This document shows, one piece after another, positions 1 to 9,615 of a DNA stretch of 64,000 bases. This DNA is from JANLYC01 sp963815445. Lineage in GTDB: Bacteria > Actinomycetota > Actinomycetes > Propionibacteriales > Nocardioidaceae. Each line of letters opens with the position of its first letter. Position 1 is the first letter of the stretch. The notes under the pieces are model-generated. The model was not told where the DNA came from, searched no databases, and worked only from the letters and a program-made list of their open reading frames with translations. Where the stretch lies: assembly GCA_963815445.1 (NCBI GenBank), contig CAWFGV010000011.1:186001-250000 (forward strand), written 5' to 3'. A program made the position numbers and the translations under genes.

Positions 1-673
1 CGGAATACATGATCCGCGTCCGGGCTTCCGGCCGCGTCAGCGACCGGGACACGGCGATGAACAGCGGCAGCAGCAATGCGATGGCCTCGTTGTTGGCACC
101 AAGCATGTCGTTGCCAAAGCGCGCACCCACGCCGGCCGCCTTGCTCACCGCATCGATGGGGAAGCCACCGAGCAGGAAGAGCTGGGCAAGGCCGTAGCAG
201 GTCACGGTCACGCCACCGATGAGCAGCCCGTTCTCCGTCCTGGTGAAGATCCGACGGTCGATGGGGCTCAACGAGATCAGGATGTAGACGAGCAGCAGGC
301 TTCCGAGCGACAGGAACCCGTTGGCCGAATGGACCGGGTCGAGGCTCCACAAGGTCGTCGCACCGGCCACGCCGAGCATCAACAGCCAGAGCGGAATGGT
401 CGGCGAGAGCGGAACGGAGACCTTGCGGCCGGCGATGAGGGCGAGCAGGAGCCCGATGACCAGCAGGACGCCGACGATGGAGGAGAGCGTGGCGAACCGG
501 GTCCACATCGACGCGTTGTTGCCCTTGGGCGGATGTGACAGCCCGAGAAGCGGCCCGAAGGGAACCAGCGCAGCGTAGAACGGAAGGGTGATGTCGAGAG
601 GACGTCGCAGGCAGATGATGACCGGTCCGGCCGCCAGGAGGCCCACGACGAGGGCCAGGACATACGGTGACAC
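1..673 (-). CDS. O-antigen ligase/polymerase-like membrane protein (3' part missing)
   Basis: About 224 residues are visible before the gene leaves the window. Reading from a GTG preceded by a good ribosome site (GGGGGAAGGA, 8 nt spacing), the protein starts VSPYVLALVVGLLAAGP and has at least four hydrophobic segments, at about residues 3-22, 62-82, 92-106 and 118-136. Short polar loops such as TTLWSLDP and the GARFGNDMLGANNEAIA stretch resemble the N-terminal half of O-antigen ligase/Wzy-type proteins. The position beside a Wzz-like protein and a sugar transferase supports polymerisation or ligation of an exopolysaccharide at the membrane. The family call rests on topology and context, because the diagnostic C-terminal domain lies outside. 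Confidence 0.6.
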   Translation of the reverse strand, partial: MSPYVLALVVGLLAAGPVIICLRRPLDITLPFYAALVPFGPLLGLSHPPKGNNASMWTRFATLSSIVGVLLVIGLLLALIAGRKVSVPLSPTIPLWLLMLGVAGATTLWSLDPVHSANGFLSLGSLLLVYILISLSPIDRRIFTRTENGLLIGGVTVTCYGLAQLFLLGGFPIDAVSKAAGVGARFGNDMLGANNEAIALLLPLFIAVSRSLTRPEARTRIMYS

Positions 674-829
674 CAGGTGCGTCCTTCCCCCGGGGATAGC
701 GAGGCCGTGACGGCGTTCTGTCCGCCGGCCGGCATGTTCCCCTGCATGTTACTGTGACCGCCCGCGGGTCGCGGGCTTTATGTGCAGGCTTTCAGGTGCC
801 GAGCACTGAAGTCGTTGTGAGTGGGGACG

Positions 830-1981
830 ATGAGCAACAATGCCGACGCGCAGCGTCACGACAGCTTCGTGCAGGCCACCATCGAACTCGTCCGGACTCG
901 CGTTCAACAGCACGCGAACACCTGGTTCCCGGAGCGTGCTGCACCTGGACAGGTCGACGTGCGGGTCCTCAGCGATCGTTCCCGCTGTCTGCTCCTGACG
1001 GCCCGGCTCGACGGAGCACCCGAGCCCGCTGTGCTGGCCAAGGTACGCCGAGAAGGGGCTGACCTCGTCCGCACGTCAACCCGGCCGCGCCTGCGGTCCG
1101 ACGCCGTCACTGCGGTCGAGCTGACCACCCTCGAGTTCGGCGGGCTCCGCACGATCGAGGAGGTGTTCGGGGCGGCCCGCAGCTCGTTCGGAGTCGTTCG
1201 CCCGCTGGACCATCGCGAGGGCGAGACGACGCTGCTGATGGACTTCGTCCGCGCCCCTACGCTTCGACGCGTGCTCCTGGACGCCAGCCGGTTCTCGCGA
1301 CGGATGGATCTGTCGCTCCGACCGACCCGGCGAGTGCGTGCCGGCTGGCCGGTGAGTGGCTGCGGGCCTTCCAGGACGCGGCTCCCGCCGGCGTGGCCCC
1401 ACCACGTCAGCACCGACGAGATGACGTGGTGCAGCAGTTCCACGCCTACGACGGGTTCCTGCGTCCTCGCGTGGGTGAGCATGCGCTGGGCCGACTGGCT
1501 GTGCGCGGAGCCGAGCTCGCCGCTGCCGTGCTGCCCGACCGGCTGCCCCTTGTCCTCGGGCACGGCGACTTCGCGCCGCGCAACATGTTCGTGGACTCCG
1601 GGCGGCTGGTGGTCTTCGATCCGATGCCGCGCTGGACCGTGCCGGTGTACGAAGATCTGTGCCGATTCCTGGTCGGCGTCCGCCTGTTGGGCATCCAGGT
1701 GCACAGCCATGGACTCGCCTTCGCCGCGAAGACCGTGGCGCAGTGGGAGGTGCGCGGCGATCCGGGGCTACCTCGGCTCCGGCGCCTCCGACCCGGCCGA
1801 GATCGCTGCGCTGCGCTGCTACGAGGTGTTGATCATGCTGGACAAGTGGTCAGCACTCGTGGATGCGCAGGGAAGTGGCTGGCGTTCCCGAGCTGAGCAG
1901 GCGTCACTGCGGCTGGCCGCCGGCTATGTGCGGAGCCAGGTCGAGGCGATGCTCCAGACCGCTGAGGCTGCGGCCACCTGA
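830..1981 (+). pseudogene. Aminoglycoside-phosphotransferase-fold kinase, frameshifted twice
   Basis: Three reading-frame pieces join into one APH/choline-kinase-fold protein. The N-lobe (830 to about 1310) ends TTLLMDFVRAPTLRRVLLDA. The middle piece (about 1320-1750) lies one frame over and carries the catalytic loop LVLGHGDFAPRNMFVD followed by VVFDP, in the usual HGDxxxxN...D arrangement. The C-terminal helices (about 1760-1981, GYLGSGASDPAEIAALRCYEVL) return to the first frame. ATG at 830 is used; a GTG sits at 821. The frame changes at about 1300-1335 and 1750-1762 offset each other, so indel errors are as likely as decay. It lies convergent to the Wzz-like gene, so a role in glycan or phospho-modification is possible. 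The substrate is unknown. Confidence 0.6.
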
Positions 1982-2014
1982 CCGAACGTTCCGAGTCGGT
2001 GACCGCTGCGTGGC

Positions 2015-3181
2015 TCAGCGTGCCGGAGTCTTGCCCGGCTGCTTCTTGCCAGGGCGCTTCGAGCCGGACGCCCGCTTCGTGGGCTCCGAAGGGGTGAGGA
2101 CGAGCTGTCGCTGCGATGCTGACGGTGTTGTGCCACCAGCACGACCCCCGCTGGTGTTCCCGTGAAGTGCTCGTCCGCGAGGTTGCGGAGCGTGCGGGTG
2201 GTGATGCCTTCGGGGACCGCAAGCAAGGTCACCGATGAATCGTCGGGAACTCGAGCCCACTGCTCCAAAGACGGTCCGTTCAGGACCACAATGTCAGCGA
2301 TCCTGGCCGAGCCAGTCGAGCCGGCTCCGTCGGGACTGGCGCCGTTCGTCGAAGCCTGTTCGTGCGCGGTGCTCTGCACGCGCTCCATGAACTCGGTCAT
2401 GCTGGCGCTGAGCTGCTCGACCTGGACTCGCGCCGGGCCAGCGACATAGACCACCTTGTGTCCGGCCGAGAGAATGCGACGGCAGAGCAGCCCGATCCCC
2501 ATCAGGTCACTCGCGTCGAGCTCGCCACCGGATCGAGGCAGGCGCACCCGACCCAGCACCGGTACTCCCGTGGCGTCCTCGGCAGCTGCCGAGTCGACGA
2601 CCGGACGCCGGAGCACGAGCAGGAGAGCAACCGCGCCGATGCCAGCGACCAGTCCGGCGACCAGCCCGACCGCGATCGACAGGTACCCACCGGCGATCTT
2701 CGAGGTGGGCTTCGAGCTCACCACCGCCTTGTGCGTGACGGCGAAAGTGCTGACCGAGAGGCTGTACTTGTTGAGCTCGTAAACGAAGCTGTTAGCAGCA
2801 ACGTCAGCCACTGTCACGGCGTCCGCCTGATTGTTGGCCCTCCCGATGACCACCATGATGGGGTTGTCCTGGGCGGTCGTGAGCTGCACAGTCCCCGGGA
2901 TGACGCTGGTGTCAGGCGGACGCTTCAACGACTGGCGAACCGCGTCAGCCACGCTGCCGTTTGTGAATGCGCTGTCGCCGAGCTTCGGAAGCGGGTTGAG
3001 GTTCGACATGATCACCGGCTTGATCGGTCCCACCTGCGCCCGCGCTTCGTACACCGCTCGCTGCACGGCTCTGGATGGCCGGGACCAGCACACCGACGCC
3101 TGCTACGAAGAGCACGACGATCCATGCGTACCGTCGCAGCCCCCACATCAACGTCGTCAAGACGTCGCTTCCCCGATTCAT
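2015..3181 (-). pseudogene. Wzz/YveK-type polysaccharide chain-length protein, frameshifted
   Basis: The protein starts MNRGSDVLTTLMWGLRRYAWIV with a first membrane segment (WIVVLFVAGVGVLVPAI). It then shifts frame near 3070 into AVQRAVYEARAQVGPI, continues through a periplasmic-type region and reaches a second membrane segment (IAVGLVAGLVAGIGAVALLLVL, about residue 190). A cytoplasmic part with DATGVPVLGRVRLP resembles the start of BY-kinase-like tails, but no Walker A motif is seen. Near 2132 the frame changes again to a basic tail ending RPGKKQPGKTPAR. Two flanking membrane segments around an extracytoplasmic domain are the hallmark of Wzz/chain-length determinants. It closes the exopolysaccharide operon, 86 nt after the beta-helix gene. 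Confidence 0.65.
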
Positions 3182-3266
3182 GTTGTTTCCTTCCCAGGTG
3201 TGATCAGCGTAGGCTCCCCGGCCCGTTTGCGGAGGCGAACTGGTGACTCTGTCATCTGTTGTTTAC

Positions 3267-4460
3267 TCATAGCCCGTACCTGCCGTAGGGGATTGCCTCC
3301 GGCAGGGTCGTGCGGAAGCCGTCGCAGCCCTCGGATGTCGAAAAGATCGGCGGAGGGGCCGGCGTGGTCGAAGTCGTCGAAGTGGGCGACGCTGTCGGCG
3401 TCTGGCCCGCCGGACCCGCCCCCTCGAGGAGCACGTTGCCCGGCACCACCCACCGCCCGGTCCGCACGAGGTCGCAGGAGCCTGGCGGCGTCCACGGCAA
3501 GTTCTGGAAGAACCGCGTGCCCTTCGCATAGCTGTTGTCGAACCGCACGAGCACCTCGGAGTTCGCGCCGCCGATCAGGTTGCGGGTGATTGGATCTGGC
3601 GCGGGGCACCGGCCAACGTCATCGCGAACCGGCCGCCGTAGATCGTGTTGTAGCGCAGGAGGACCTTGCGAGGGGAACCACTGGCCGAGCCGAGCGTGAT
3701 GTTGTCCTGGCCCTGGTTGTTGAAGAAGATGTTGCGCTCGACCGTGCCGAGGCGCGGATGGTGCATCGCGCCCAGCACCAGGTTCGCTGCGTGACCGCCG
3801 GTGTCCGCGGATCGGAGGTCGTGAAAACAGTTGTCTGCCAGCGTCCACTGCTTCGGGTCAAATCGGATCACGCGGTGCTCGGATGACCATGTGGCGTACG
3901 CCCACGAACATGTTCCCGGCCCCAGCGAGCCACTGAACTCGCTGTTGCGCCAGCTCCAGCCGATTCCGCCGGTGATCTTCACCATGAAGCTCGGCGGGTT
4001 GGCCAGGCTCGGATCCCAGGTCACGTTGAGACCGCTGAAGTTCCAGTACTCAGGCCTCGTCAAGGAGATGGCACCCTCCAGCACTGGTCGCTCGCCCGGA
4101 ACGTTGGTGACATAGATCGGGCTTGTTCTCGGTGCCGATAGTGCAGGTGTGGCTTTTCGACGTTTTCCTGTATGTGCCGCCATGCACGTACAAGACGTCG
4201 CCTTGATCGTGTGCGTGAGACGCGAACTCGATGGTCTTCCAAGGGCTGTCAGCGGTACCCGGCCCATTGTCTTGCCCGGTCGGGCTGACGTATTTCATGT
4301 GCTGTGGCTTGACCACCGGAATCGTCGCCGAGGTCGACGAGATGTCGGAGGCGGGACCGACCGGTGGCGCCGCCGTGCAGCCCGTGAGCACGACCGTCAG
4401 ACCCGCCGTGGACAGGAACGCCCGACGAGCCAGCAGCCGCGGTTTGCGGAGGGTCGTCAC
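3267..4460 (-). pseudogene. Right-handed beta-helix lipoprotein of the EPS locus, frameshifted
   Basis: The GTG at 4460 overlaps the ATP-grasp stop by 4 nt (GTGA). The N-terminus has RRAFLSTAGLTVVLTGC, a signal with a lipobox ending at Cys. A parallel-beta-helix opening follows (MKYVSPTGQDNGPGTADSPWKTI), then repeated turns (NIFFNNQGQDNITLG, LLRYNTIYGGRFAMTLAG). Near 4120 the frame changes between GTENKP and IYVTNVPGERP. Near 3603 a CCCC run separates LAGAP from PDPITRNLIGG. The C-terminus is a Thr/Ser/Pro-rich linker ending GRYGL. The fold is that of pectate-lyase-like or carbohydrate-binding beta-helix proteins, so export, trimming or anchoring of the polymer is plausible. No catalytic residues can be assigned. 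Confidence 0.6.
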
Positions 4461-5725
4461 GGACGTGAACCTGGTGAGCTGGCGGGCTGCTCGACGGAGG
4501 ACTCGGACGTCCACCGAGACGAGACCAGGCGCTTGCTCTCGCCGATGGCGTGCATCACGTCGACCGCGAACGGGCGCGGGTCGCTGGCCGACCAGATCGC
4601 GTGCGACTTGGGACCGCGGATCGAGCGCGCCCAGTCGAGTGGCGTCAGCTCGTGGCGGCGCCAGGCGACGACGGCCGCCTGCAGGTCACGTCGCAGATCG
4701 AGCCACTTGGCGCCGACGTACTGCTGGGTCCGGGCCGTGGGCAGCGGCAGCCCGGCCGCGTCGCAGTACGCCGTGTAGACCAGCTCGACGCCACCGCCTT
4801 CGGCAATCGCCGACCGTCCGGTCGGACGGCCGACGTTGGGCTCGATGATCATCATCTGACCCGTGCGGGCGTCACGCTTCATCTCGAGGTAGGCGAGTCC
4901 CTGGAAGCCGACACCGCCGAAGACCCGCAGGGTCTCCTTGGCGACGTCGTCGTTGCGGCACTCCTCGCCGGACGCGCTCGTGCCGACGTTGGGTGGCCAC
5001 TGGCGCAGCTTGCGCGCCACGAAGGTGACCAGCGCCTCTCCATCCGCGTCGAAGTACGCGTTGCAGGAGTAGAGCTCGTCCTCGCCGCCCTCGACCCACT
5101 CCTGGGCCAACAGGACCGGAGACCAGTCACACACGCGGTCGTAGGTGCTGAGGAGCTCGTCGGCATCGCTGACCTGAATACCCTTCGCGCTCGTGTGCGC
5201 CAGCCAGGCAGGTGCCTTGACCGGTGGCTTGACGACCGCGGGGAACGTCAGCGACTCGGCCGCGCGGACGGCGTCCGCGCGGTCACGCATCACCTCGGTG
5301 CGCGGGATCGACAGTCCAGCCGCCTGGGCGTGTTCGGCAAAGCGGACCTTGTCCATCAGCAGGTCGACGGTGTCGTGCGCCGCCAGCGAGAGGTGGTACG
5401 ACGCAAGCTCGTCCCGGCGTTCCGACAGCGCCCACACGGCGCCGTCGGTGCACGGTACGAGCACAGCCGGGCGCCCGAGCCGGGCTGCGAGCGCCTGCAG
5501 CGTCGAGATGAGGTCCGACCCCGACAACGGGCTCTCGATGACCTCGACGCACGCGTTCGTCCGGGCGCCGAAGTGGCTGCTGTTGGCAGCCACCCCGACG
5601 ACCGGTACGCCGCGGTCGGCGAGGATGCGCGCCGTCTGAAGCCCAGTGATGTTGTCCAGACCGACCACGACCGCCGGTGTCGTCGTGGAGTTGGTCAGAA
5701 GGGCACGGCGGTTACGCCGGTTCAT
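4457..5725 (-). CDS. ATP-grasp carboxylate-amine ligase-like protein
   Basis: This 422-residue protein has an ATG preceded by GAGGAGGCAG and overlaps the upstream mutase gene by 14 nt. It has a Rossmann-like preATP-grasp domain (AVVVGLDNITGLQTARILADRGVPVVGV), then an ATP-grasp core with FPAVVKPP, VLLAQEWVEGGEDELYSCNAYFD and the metal-binding segment MMIIEPNVGRPTG. The family forms acyl-phosphate intermediates and couples a carboxylate to an amine or other nucleophile, as in D-aspartate ligase and other cell-surface ATP-grasp enzymes. Its place between a PEP-mutase-family gene and polymer-export genes suggests it joins the acid made by its neighbours to an amino group. The substrate is inferred only from context. 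Confidence 0.72.
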   Translation of the reverse strand: MNRRNRRALLTNSTTTPAVVVGLDNITGLQTARILADRGVPVVGVAANSSHFGARTNACVEVIESPLSGSDLISTLQALAARLGRPAVLVPCTDGAVWALSERRDELASYHLSLAAHDTVDLLMDKVRFAEHAQAAGLSIPRTEVMRDRADAVRAAESLTFPAVVKPPVKAPAWLAHTSAKGIQVSDADELLSTYDRVCDWSPVLLAQEWVEGGEDELYSCNAYFDADGEALVTFVARKLRQWPPNVGTSASGEECRNDDVAKETLRVFGGVGFQGLAYLEMKRDARTGQMMIIEPNVGRPTGRSAIAEGGGVELVYTAYCDAAGLPLPTARTQQYVGAKWLDLRRDLQAAVVAWRRHELTPLDWARSIRGPKSHAIWSASDPRPFAVDVMHAIGESKRLVSSRWTSESSVEQPASSPGSRP

Positions 5726-6644
5726 CTGCCTCCTCTGCCTGGATGGTCTCCGTGGTGTGCACGAGATCGAAGATGTGGTCGACCTTGGCGATGTGCGGAT
5801 CCGCAGCAGCCGGCTTGCCCTCCACGCGCAGCAGCTTCAGAGTCTCCTCCATGGCCTGGACCGAGGCCCGCATCGGCTGGTTGGCCAGGATCACCATCGA
5901 GAAGCCCTTGGCGTGCAGCTCGTCTGCGGTGTAGTCCGGGAACAACGTCGGCACCGCCACCAAGGGTGTCGTGATGCCGGTCTTCTCCCACGCTTCGAGG
6001 AACTCCGTGATCTCGGTCAGGGACTTGTCCTTGCTGTGGATCAGGATCGCGTCGGAGCCTGCTTCGGCGTACGCCGTCGCACGTTCGATCGCGGCCTCGA
6101 CACCGTGCCCGGCGATCAGCGCCTCGACGCGGGCGATGATCACGAACAGCGGAGACTCCTGAGCGGCCTTGGCCGCCTTGAGTCGACGGGCCTGCTCCTT
6201 CATGTCGATCAGCTCTCGGCGCGAGTCGCCCTGGTACAGGCTGTTGCGCTTCGGGAACAGGTTGTCCTCGATGCAGATCGCGGCCACGCCGGCGCGGTCG
6301 AAGTCGACCGCCGTGCGGACGACGTTGCTGAAGCCGCCGAAGCCGTTGTCGCAGTCGACGACCACCGGGAGCTCGACGATCCCCTCGATGTTGCGTGTCA
6401 CGGCGAGCGTCTCGCTCATCGTGACGAGGTTGAGGTCGGGCAGGCCATAGGCCATCGCCGACACCCCGAAGCCGCTGACCCAGACGGCGTCGAAGCCGTA
6501 GTTCTCGATCAGCCGTGCGCTCATCGCGTCGTGCGCACCGACAGCCACGACCGGCGATGAGCCGGCCAGTCCCTCTCGGAGCCGGGCCCGCTTCGCATCC
6601 GCCCGGCTCAGCGCCGGGCGGCTTTCAGATGACGTGTTCTCCAT
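5712..6644 (-). CDS. PEP mutase / isocitrate lyase superfamily enzyme
   Basis: This 310-residue alpha/beta-barrel protein has a good ribosome site (AGGAGATACGCG) inside the end of the dehydrogenase gene, with a 20-nt overlap. Seen motifs are VWVSG (about 54-58), the Mg-binding VVDCDNGFGG (about 95-104), EDNLFPKRNS (126-135) and VIIARVEALIAGHG (168-181). The FPKxNS and ARVEA...ADAILIHSK pattern with ILANQPMRASV near the end matches PEP phosphonomutase better than isocitrate or methylisocitrate lyases, which carry a KKCGH or PKRCGH loop. The canonical mutase signature is EDKxxxxxNS, and here the Lys is Asn128. It could be a divergent PEP mutase, a phosphonopyruvate hydrolase or another C-C lyase. 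No phosphonopyruvate decarboxylase gene is nearby; a reductase is. Confidence 0.75.
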   Translation of the reverse strand: MENTSSESRPALSRADAKRARLREGLAGSSPVVAVGAHDAMSARLIENYGFDAVWVSGFGVSAMAYGLPDLNLVTMSETLAVTRNIEGIVELPVVVDCDNGFGGFSNVVRTAVDFDRAGVAAICIEDNLFPKRNSLYQGDSRRELIDMKEQARRLKAAKAAQESPLFVIIARVEALIAGHGVEAAIERATAYAEAGSDAILIHSKDKSLTEITEFLEAWEKTGITTPLVAVPTLFPDYTADELHAKGFSMVILANQPMRASVQAMEETLKLLRVEGKPAAADPHIAKVDHIFDLVHTTETIQAEEADEPA

Positions 6645-7587
6645 CGCGTATCTCCTGGTCTAGTTGTCCTTGTTGGTACGCGTGGAGCAGTTCCACCACG
6701 CGATCCCCGATCAGCCGTTGGGAGTCCAAGGCCATCGCGCCGATGTGGGGCGTGAGCACCACGTTGTCAAGATCGGCAAACCGAGAGATCGTCCCCTCAC
6801 CCTCGGTCTCGTGCACATCCATGGCGGCCCCCACCACCGTTGTTCCGTCTGCAAGCGCGTCGTACAGCGCCGCCTCGTCGACGACACCACCCCGCGCCAC
6901 GTTGATCAGCATCGAGCCGGGCTTCATACGCGCCAGCTCGGCGGCGCCGATCATGTATCGCGTCGACTCGTCGAGCGGCACATGCAGGCACAGGAAGTCG
7001 GACTCGGTCAGCACCTGCTCATGCCCGGCCATGGTAATGCCACGCCCAAGCAGGTTCTGCGCCACGCTGTCGTTCGGGTTGCCGACGCAGCCGATGGCGC
7101 GCATACCCCATGCCGCACCCATCTGGCCCACGAGGCCGCCGATGTTGCCCGCGCCCATGATGCCCAGCGTCTTACCGTGCAGCAGGTGACCACCGAGCTG
7201 CGGCTTGGGCCAATGACCTTCGCGCAGCAGCCGGTCGGCCACGGTCACCTTGCGTGCCAGTGACAGCAGCAGAGCAAAGGTGAACTCGGCCACCGGAGGC
7301 GCGGACATGCCAGGGATCCGGACGACGCGGATGCCGTTCGAGGCGGCGTAGTCGAGATCGATGTTGTCCAGACCGGCGCCCGCCCGCACCAACAGACGCA
7401 GGCCAGGTGCAGCGGCCATCGCATCGGCGGTGAGCTGGACGCCGCTGCGCAGGACCACGGTCTCGCGGTCGGCGATCGCGTCCTTCAGGCCGTCCGGATC
7501 GACCTTGAGGGCCTGCTTGACGTCGTACTGCTGTTCGAGTGCGGCGACGGTGCCCGGGTCGATGGGGCTCGCCAACAGAATCTTCAC
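6625..7587 (-). CDS. D-isomer-specific 2-hydroxyacid dehydrogenase
   Basis: This 320-residue protein starts at a GTG overlapping the upstream kinase stop (GTGA). It has the two-domain 2-hydroxyacid dehydrogenase layout. The NAD-binding GAGNIG lies at 145-150. The catalytic triad is Arg232 (NVARGG), a Glu near 262 in DVHETEG, and His281 (TPHIGA). The family reversibly reduces 2-keto acids (phosphoglycerate, lactate, glyoxylate dehydrogenases). Most members have DVFxxEP, so DVHETEGEG is a small deviation. Because its coding end overlaps a PEP-mutase-type gene, reduction of a phosphonopyruvate-like keto acid to the hydroxyacid is an attractive guess. A 3-phosphoglycerate-type activity is the conservative alternative. 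Confidence 0.82.
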   Translation of the reverse strand: MKILLASPIDPGTVAALEQQYDVKQALKVDPDGLKDAIADRETVVLRSGVQLTADAMAAAPGLRLLVRAGAGLDNIDLDYAASNGIRVVRIPGMSAPPVAEFTFALLLSLARKVTVADRLLREGHWPKPQLGGHLLHGKTLGIMGAGNIGGLVGQMGAAWGMRAIGCVGNPNDSVAQNLLGRGITMAGHEQVLTESDFLCLHVPLDESTRYMIGAAELARMKPGSMLINVARGGVVDEAALYDALADGTTVVGAAMDVHETEGEGTISRFADLDNVVLTPHIGAMALDSQRLIGDRVVELLHAYQQGQLDQEIRDGEHVI

Positions 7588-8357
7588 GCGGTTCTTGCCT
7601 TCCAGGAGGTACGAATGGCCTCGACGGTGTCCGCCACCGCAGCCTCGATGGGTCGGTCGACATCGACGACCACGAACTCAGGAACGACCTTGGCCAGTTC
7701 CAGATACTGCAGTCGTCGCTGTTGGAGCCACTCCACTGTCGCTTCGGGCTTGCGCGCGAAGAGAACTTCGGCCGGGGCGTCCAGCATGATGACGAGATCC
7801 GGCTTGGGGTAGGCGTGCTCCAGCATCCAGCCGTGGAAGCGACGGAAGCTACCGCGTCTTACGGGTCGGACCTCGACGTCGGCGTGGTAGTAGTCGACGA
7901 AGAAGTGGCGGTCGAAGACCACGATGTTGCCGCGCATGCCGTATGACGTCGCGACGAGCTGGCGGAACCACTCCTCGAGCATCCACACGCTCAGTCGGGC
8001 ACCCTCCTTGAGCGACCCCGCGAGCGACGTGGGTTCGGGAGGGGAGTCGCTGGCACTGTCGCGCAGGCTGCTGGCGACGAGGTCCGGGCGGTGGCCGCGT
8101 GCCTTCTTGGCGGCCAGCAGCAGGCGGGTGGTGGGCAGCATCAACGAGCTGGCCTCGAGGTTGACTCCCATGTAGATCGTCTTGACCGGCCTCGGCAGGT
8201 CGGCCTCGGCGAGCCGGGCGCTGATCGTGCTCTTGCCTGCGCCGTCCGGCCCGACCAGCGCCACGGTCAGTCGAGGGCGGCGCCACCGAGAGGTCCGCGG
8301 CGTCGGTGCGGAGGGAGAGAACACGTCATCGGCCTGTCTGTTCGGAGCGGTTACCAT
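7584..8357 (-). CDS. Thymidylate-kinase-like P-loop kinase of the EPS operon
   Basis: About 257 residues from an ATG preceded by GAGGGGGCGGGTT. It has a Walker A VALVGPDGAGKSTISARL near residue 35, a central VVFDRHFFVDYYHADVE segment resembling the DR-containing substrate motif of thymidylate kinases, and VIMLDAPAEVLFARK before the lid region. Like many TMK-like proteins in surface-polysaccharide loci it is probably not the housekeeping dTMP kinase, because it carries an insert (RPDLVASSLRDSASDSPPEP) and sits in the operon between an HPr-kinase-like protein and a hydroxyacid dehydrogenase. It may phosphorylate a sugar, acid or nucleotide intermediate. The substrate cannot be read from the sequence. 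An in-frame ATG at 8468 would overlap the upstream gene by 62 nt and is less likely. Confidence 0.68.
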   Translation of the reverse strand: MVTAPNRQADDVFSPSAPTPRTSRWRRPRLTVALVGPDGAGKSTISARLAEADLPRPVKTIYMGVNLEASSLMLPTTRLLLAAKKARGHRPDLVASSLRDSASDSPPEPTSLAGSLKEGARLSVWMLEEWFRQLVATSYGMRGNIVVFDRHFFVDYYHADVEVRPVRRGSFRRFHGWMLEHAYPKPDLVIMLDAPAEVLFARKPEATVEWLQQRRLQYLELAKVVPEFVVVDVDRPIEAAVADTVEAIRTSWKARTA

Positions 8358-8406
8358 AACCCGCCCCCTCGTGGGAGGACTGACCAACCGACGGTTTTGG
8401 TCACGT

Positions 8407-9615
8407 TCATGGCAGGTCCTCTGACGTGGGCGCGTCGCCGGCGGAGGCACCAGCTCGATCGATGGCATCTCTGGCCGCCGTCAGCACGGTGCGGCCGAGC
8501 AGCGCGATGTCACAAGGATGCGGGTGTGCCACCTTGGCGGCCGGGCGATCATCCAGCAGGGACGACAGCAGCTTCGCCTCGAGCTCGCCGGCGTTCTCGA
8601 CGATCGGGTTGGCCCGGTCGGGGAAGGCGTAGAGGAAATGTCGGTAGTGCGTCATCAAGGGAGCGCGCTCCTCTTCGAGCGACGCTCGCATCCGCCGAGC
8701 GATCTCACCGTGGCGGACCGGCTCAGCGACGGTCTCCGGCGCATCGTGGCTCACCACGAGGACGACAGCATCGAGCTCGCCGTGCAGGGCGATCGAGTCC
8801 GGCCCGAACAGGTCGGCAGGTGGCACCTGAAGATAGGCCTGCCGACCGAGCACCGGAGCGGCCCGGCGGACGATCCCGGCTCCGGGCAGCCCCGACCGGG
8901 CCGTCCGGTCCGCGACTCGGGCGATGTTCTTCCAGGCCGCGAGGCGGCGTCGGTCTCGTGCGGGACGTGCGCCCAGCAGCGCAGGAAGCTGCTCGAGTTG
9001 CCACGACCAGAGCCGGATCGGCTCGGGGAGTCCATGCATCGTGCCGTCCGGGCTCAGGAAGACCCACTCGTCGCCGACATACCGGGCGCCCTCACTCATG
9101 CAGGCCAGCAGGGTCTCGGTCTTGCCGCCCTTGGACCAGCCGGCGACCAGAACACCGGTCGACTCGGCTCCCTCACCGGTGGTGAAGGCGGTTGCGTGCA
9201 AGGGCAGGACGCCCTTGGTCAGCGCCGTGAGGTTGATGACCGCCAGGAGGTGGGGGACCGCAGGCATGCGGCGTTCGCAGACGATCTCGACCTGCCCGCC
9301 GAAGCGGTCGAACGGCAGGCAGACGCGCGCTCGGACTCCGCCTTTGCCCTGGAGCAGGAAGAAGCCGTCATCGTTGAAGCCGCTCTCACCGACCCCGACC
9401 AATGTCATCGGAAGGGACGTGGCGGAGTCGACGAACCGGATCGTGATGTCAGGCTCACGGTCCAACGTGGCGTCGATCGGTCCCAGCTGTCGACGCACGG
9501 TGGCGATGTCGTGTGGTGTCCCGTCTACGACGCGCACCCCAACCACGCCGTGCAGATCGAAGTCCTGCACGAGTGGGGAAGTGAGCGCCGACCGAGATGA
9601 CGGCGCCGGAATCAT
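8407..9615 (-). CDS. HPr kinase-like P-loop protein
   Basis: This 402-residue protein overlaps the sugar-transferase stop by 4 nt (ATGA). The N-terminal half is of unclear fold and ends HLLAVINLTALTKGVLPLHATAF, a segment typical of HprK-like proteins in peptide and polysaccharide clusters. It is followed by GVLVAGWSKGGKTETLLACM, a Walker A-like loop (GxxxxGKT), and ARYVGDEWVFL. True HPr kinases act on HPr of the PTS. The stand-alone relatives found in biosynthetic operons have unknown substrates. Its co-transcription with another P-loop kinase and the PEP-mutase-type gene suggests a phosphotransfer step in building or regulating the polymer. Confidence 0.66.
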   Translation of the reverse strand: MIPAPSSRSALTSPLVQDFDLHGVVGVRVVDGTPHDIATVRRQLGPIDATLDREPDITIRFVDSATSLPMTLVGVGESGFNDDGFFLLQGKGGVRARVCLPFDRFGGQVEIVCERRMPAVPHLLAVINLTALTKGVLPLHATAFTTGEGAESTGVLVAGWSKGGKTETLLACMSEGARYVGDEWVFLSPDGTMHGLPEPIRLWSWQLEQLPALLGARPARDRRRLAAWKNIARVADRTARSGLPGAGIVRRAAPVLGRQAYLQVPPADLFGPDSIALHGELDAVVLVVSHDAPETVAEPVRHGEIARRMRASLEEERAPLMTHYRHFLYAFPDRANPIVENAGELEAKLLSSLLDDRPAAKVAHPHPCDIALLGRTVLTAARDAIDRAGASAGDAPTSEDLP

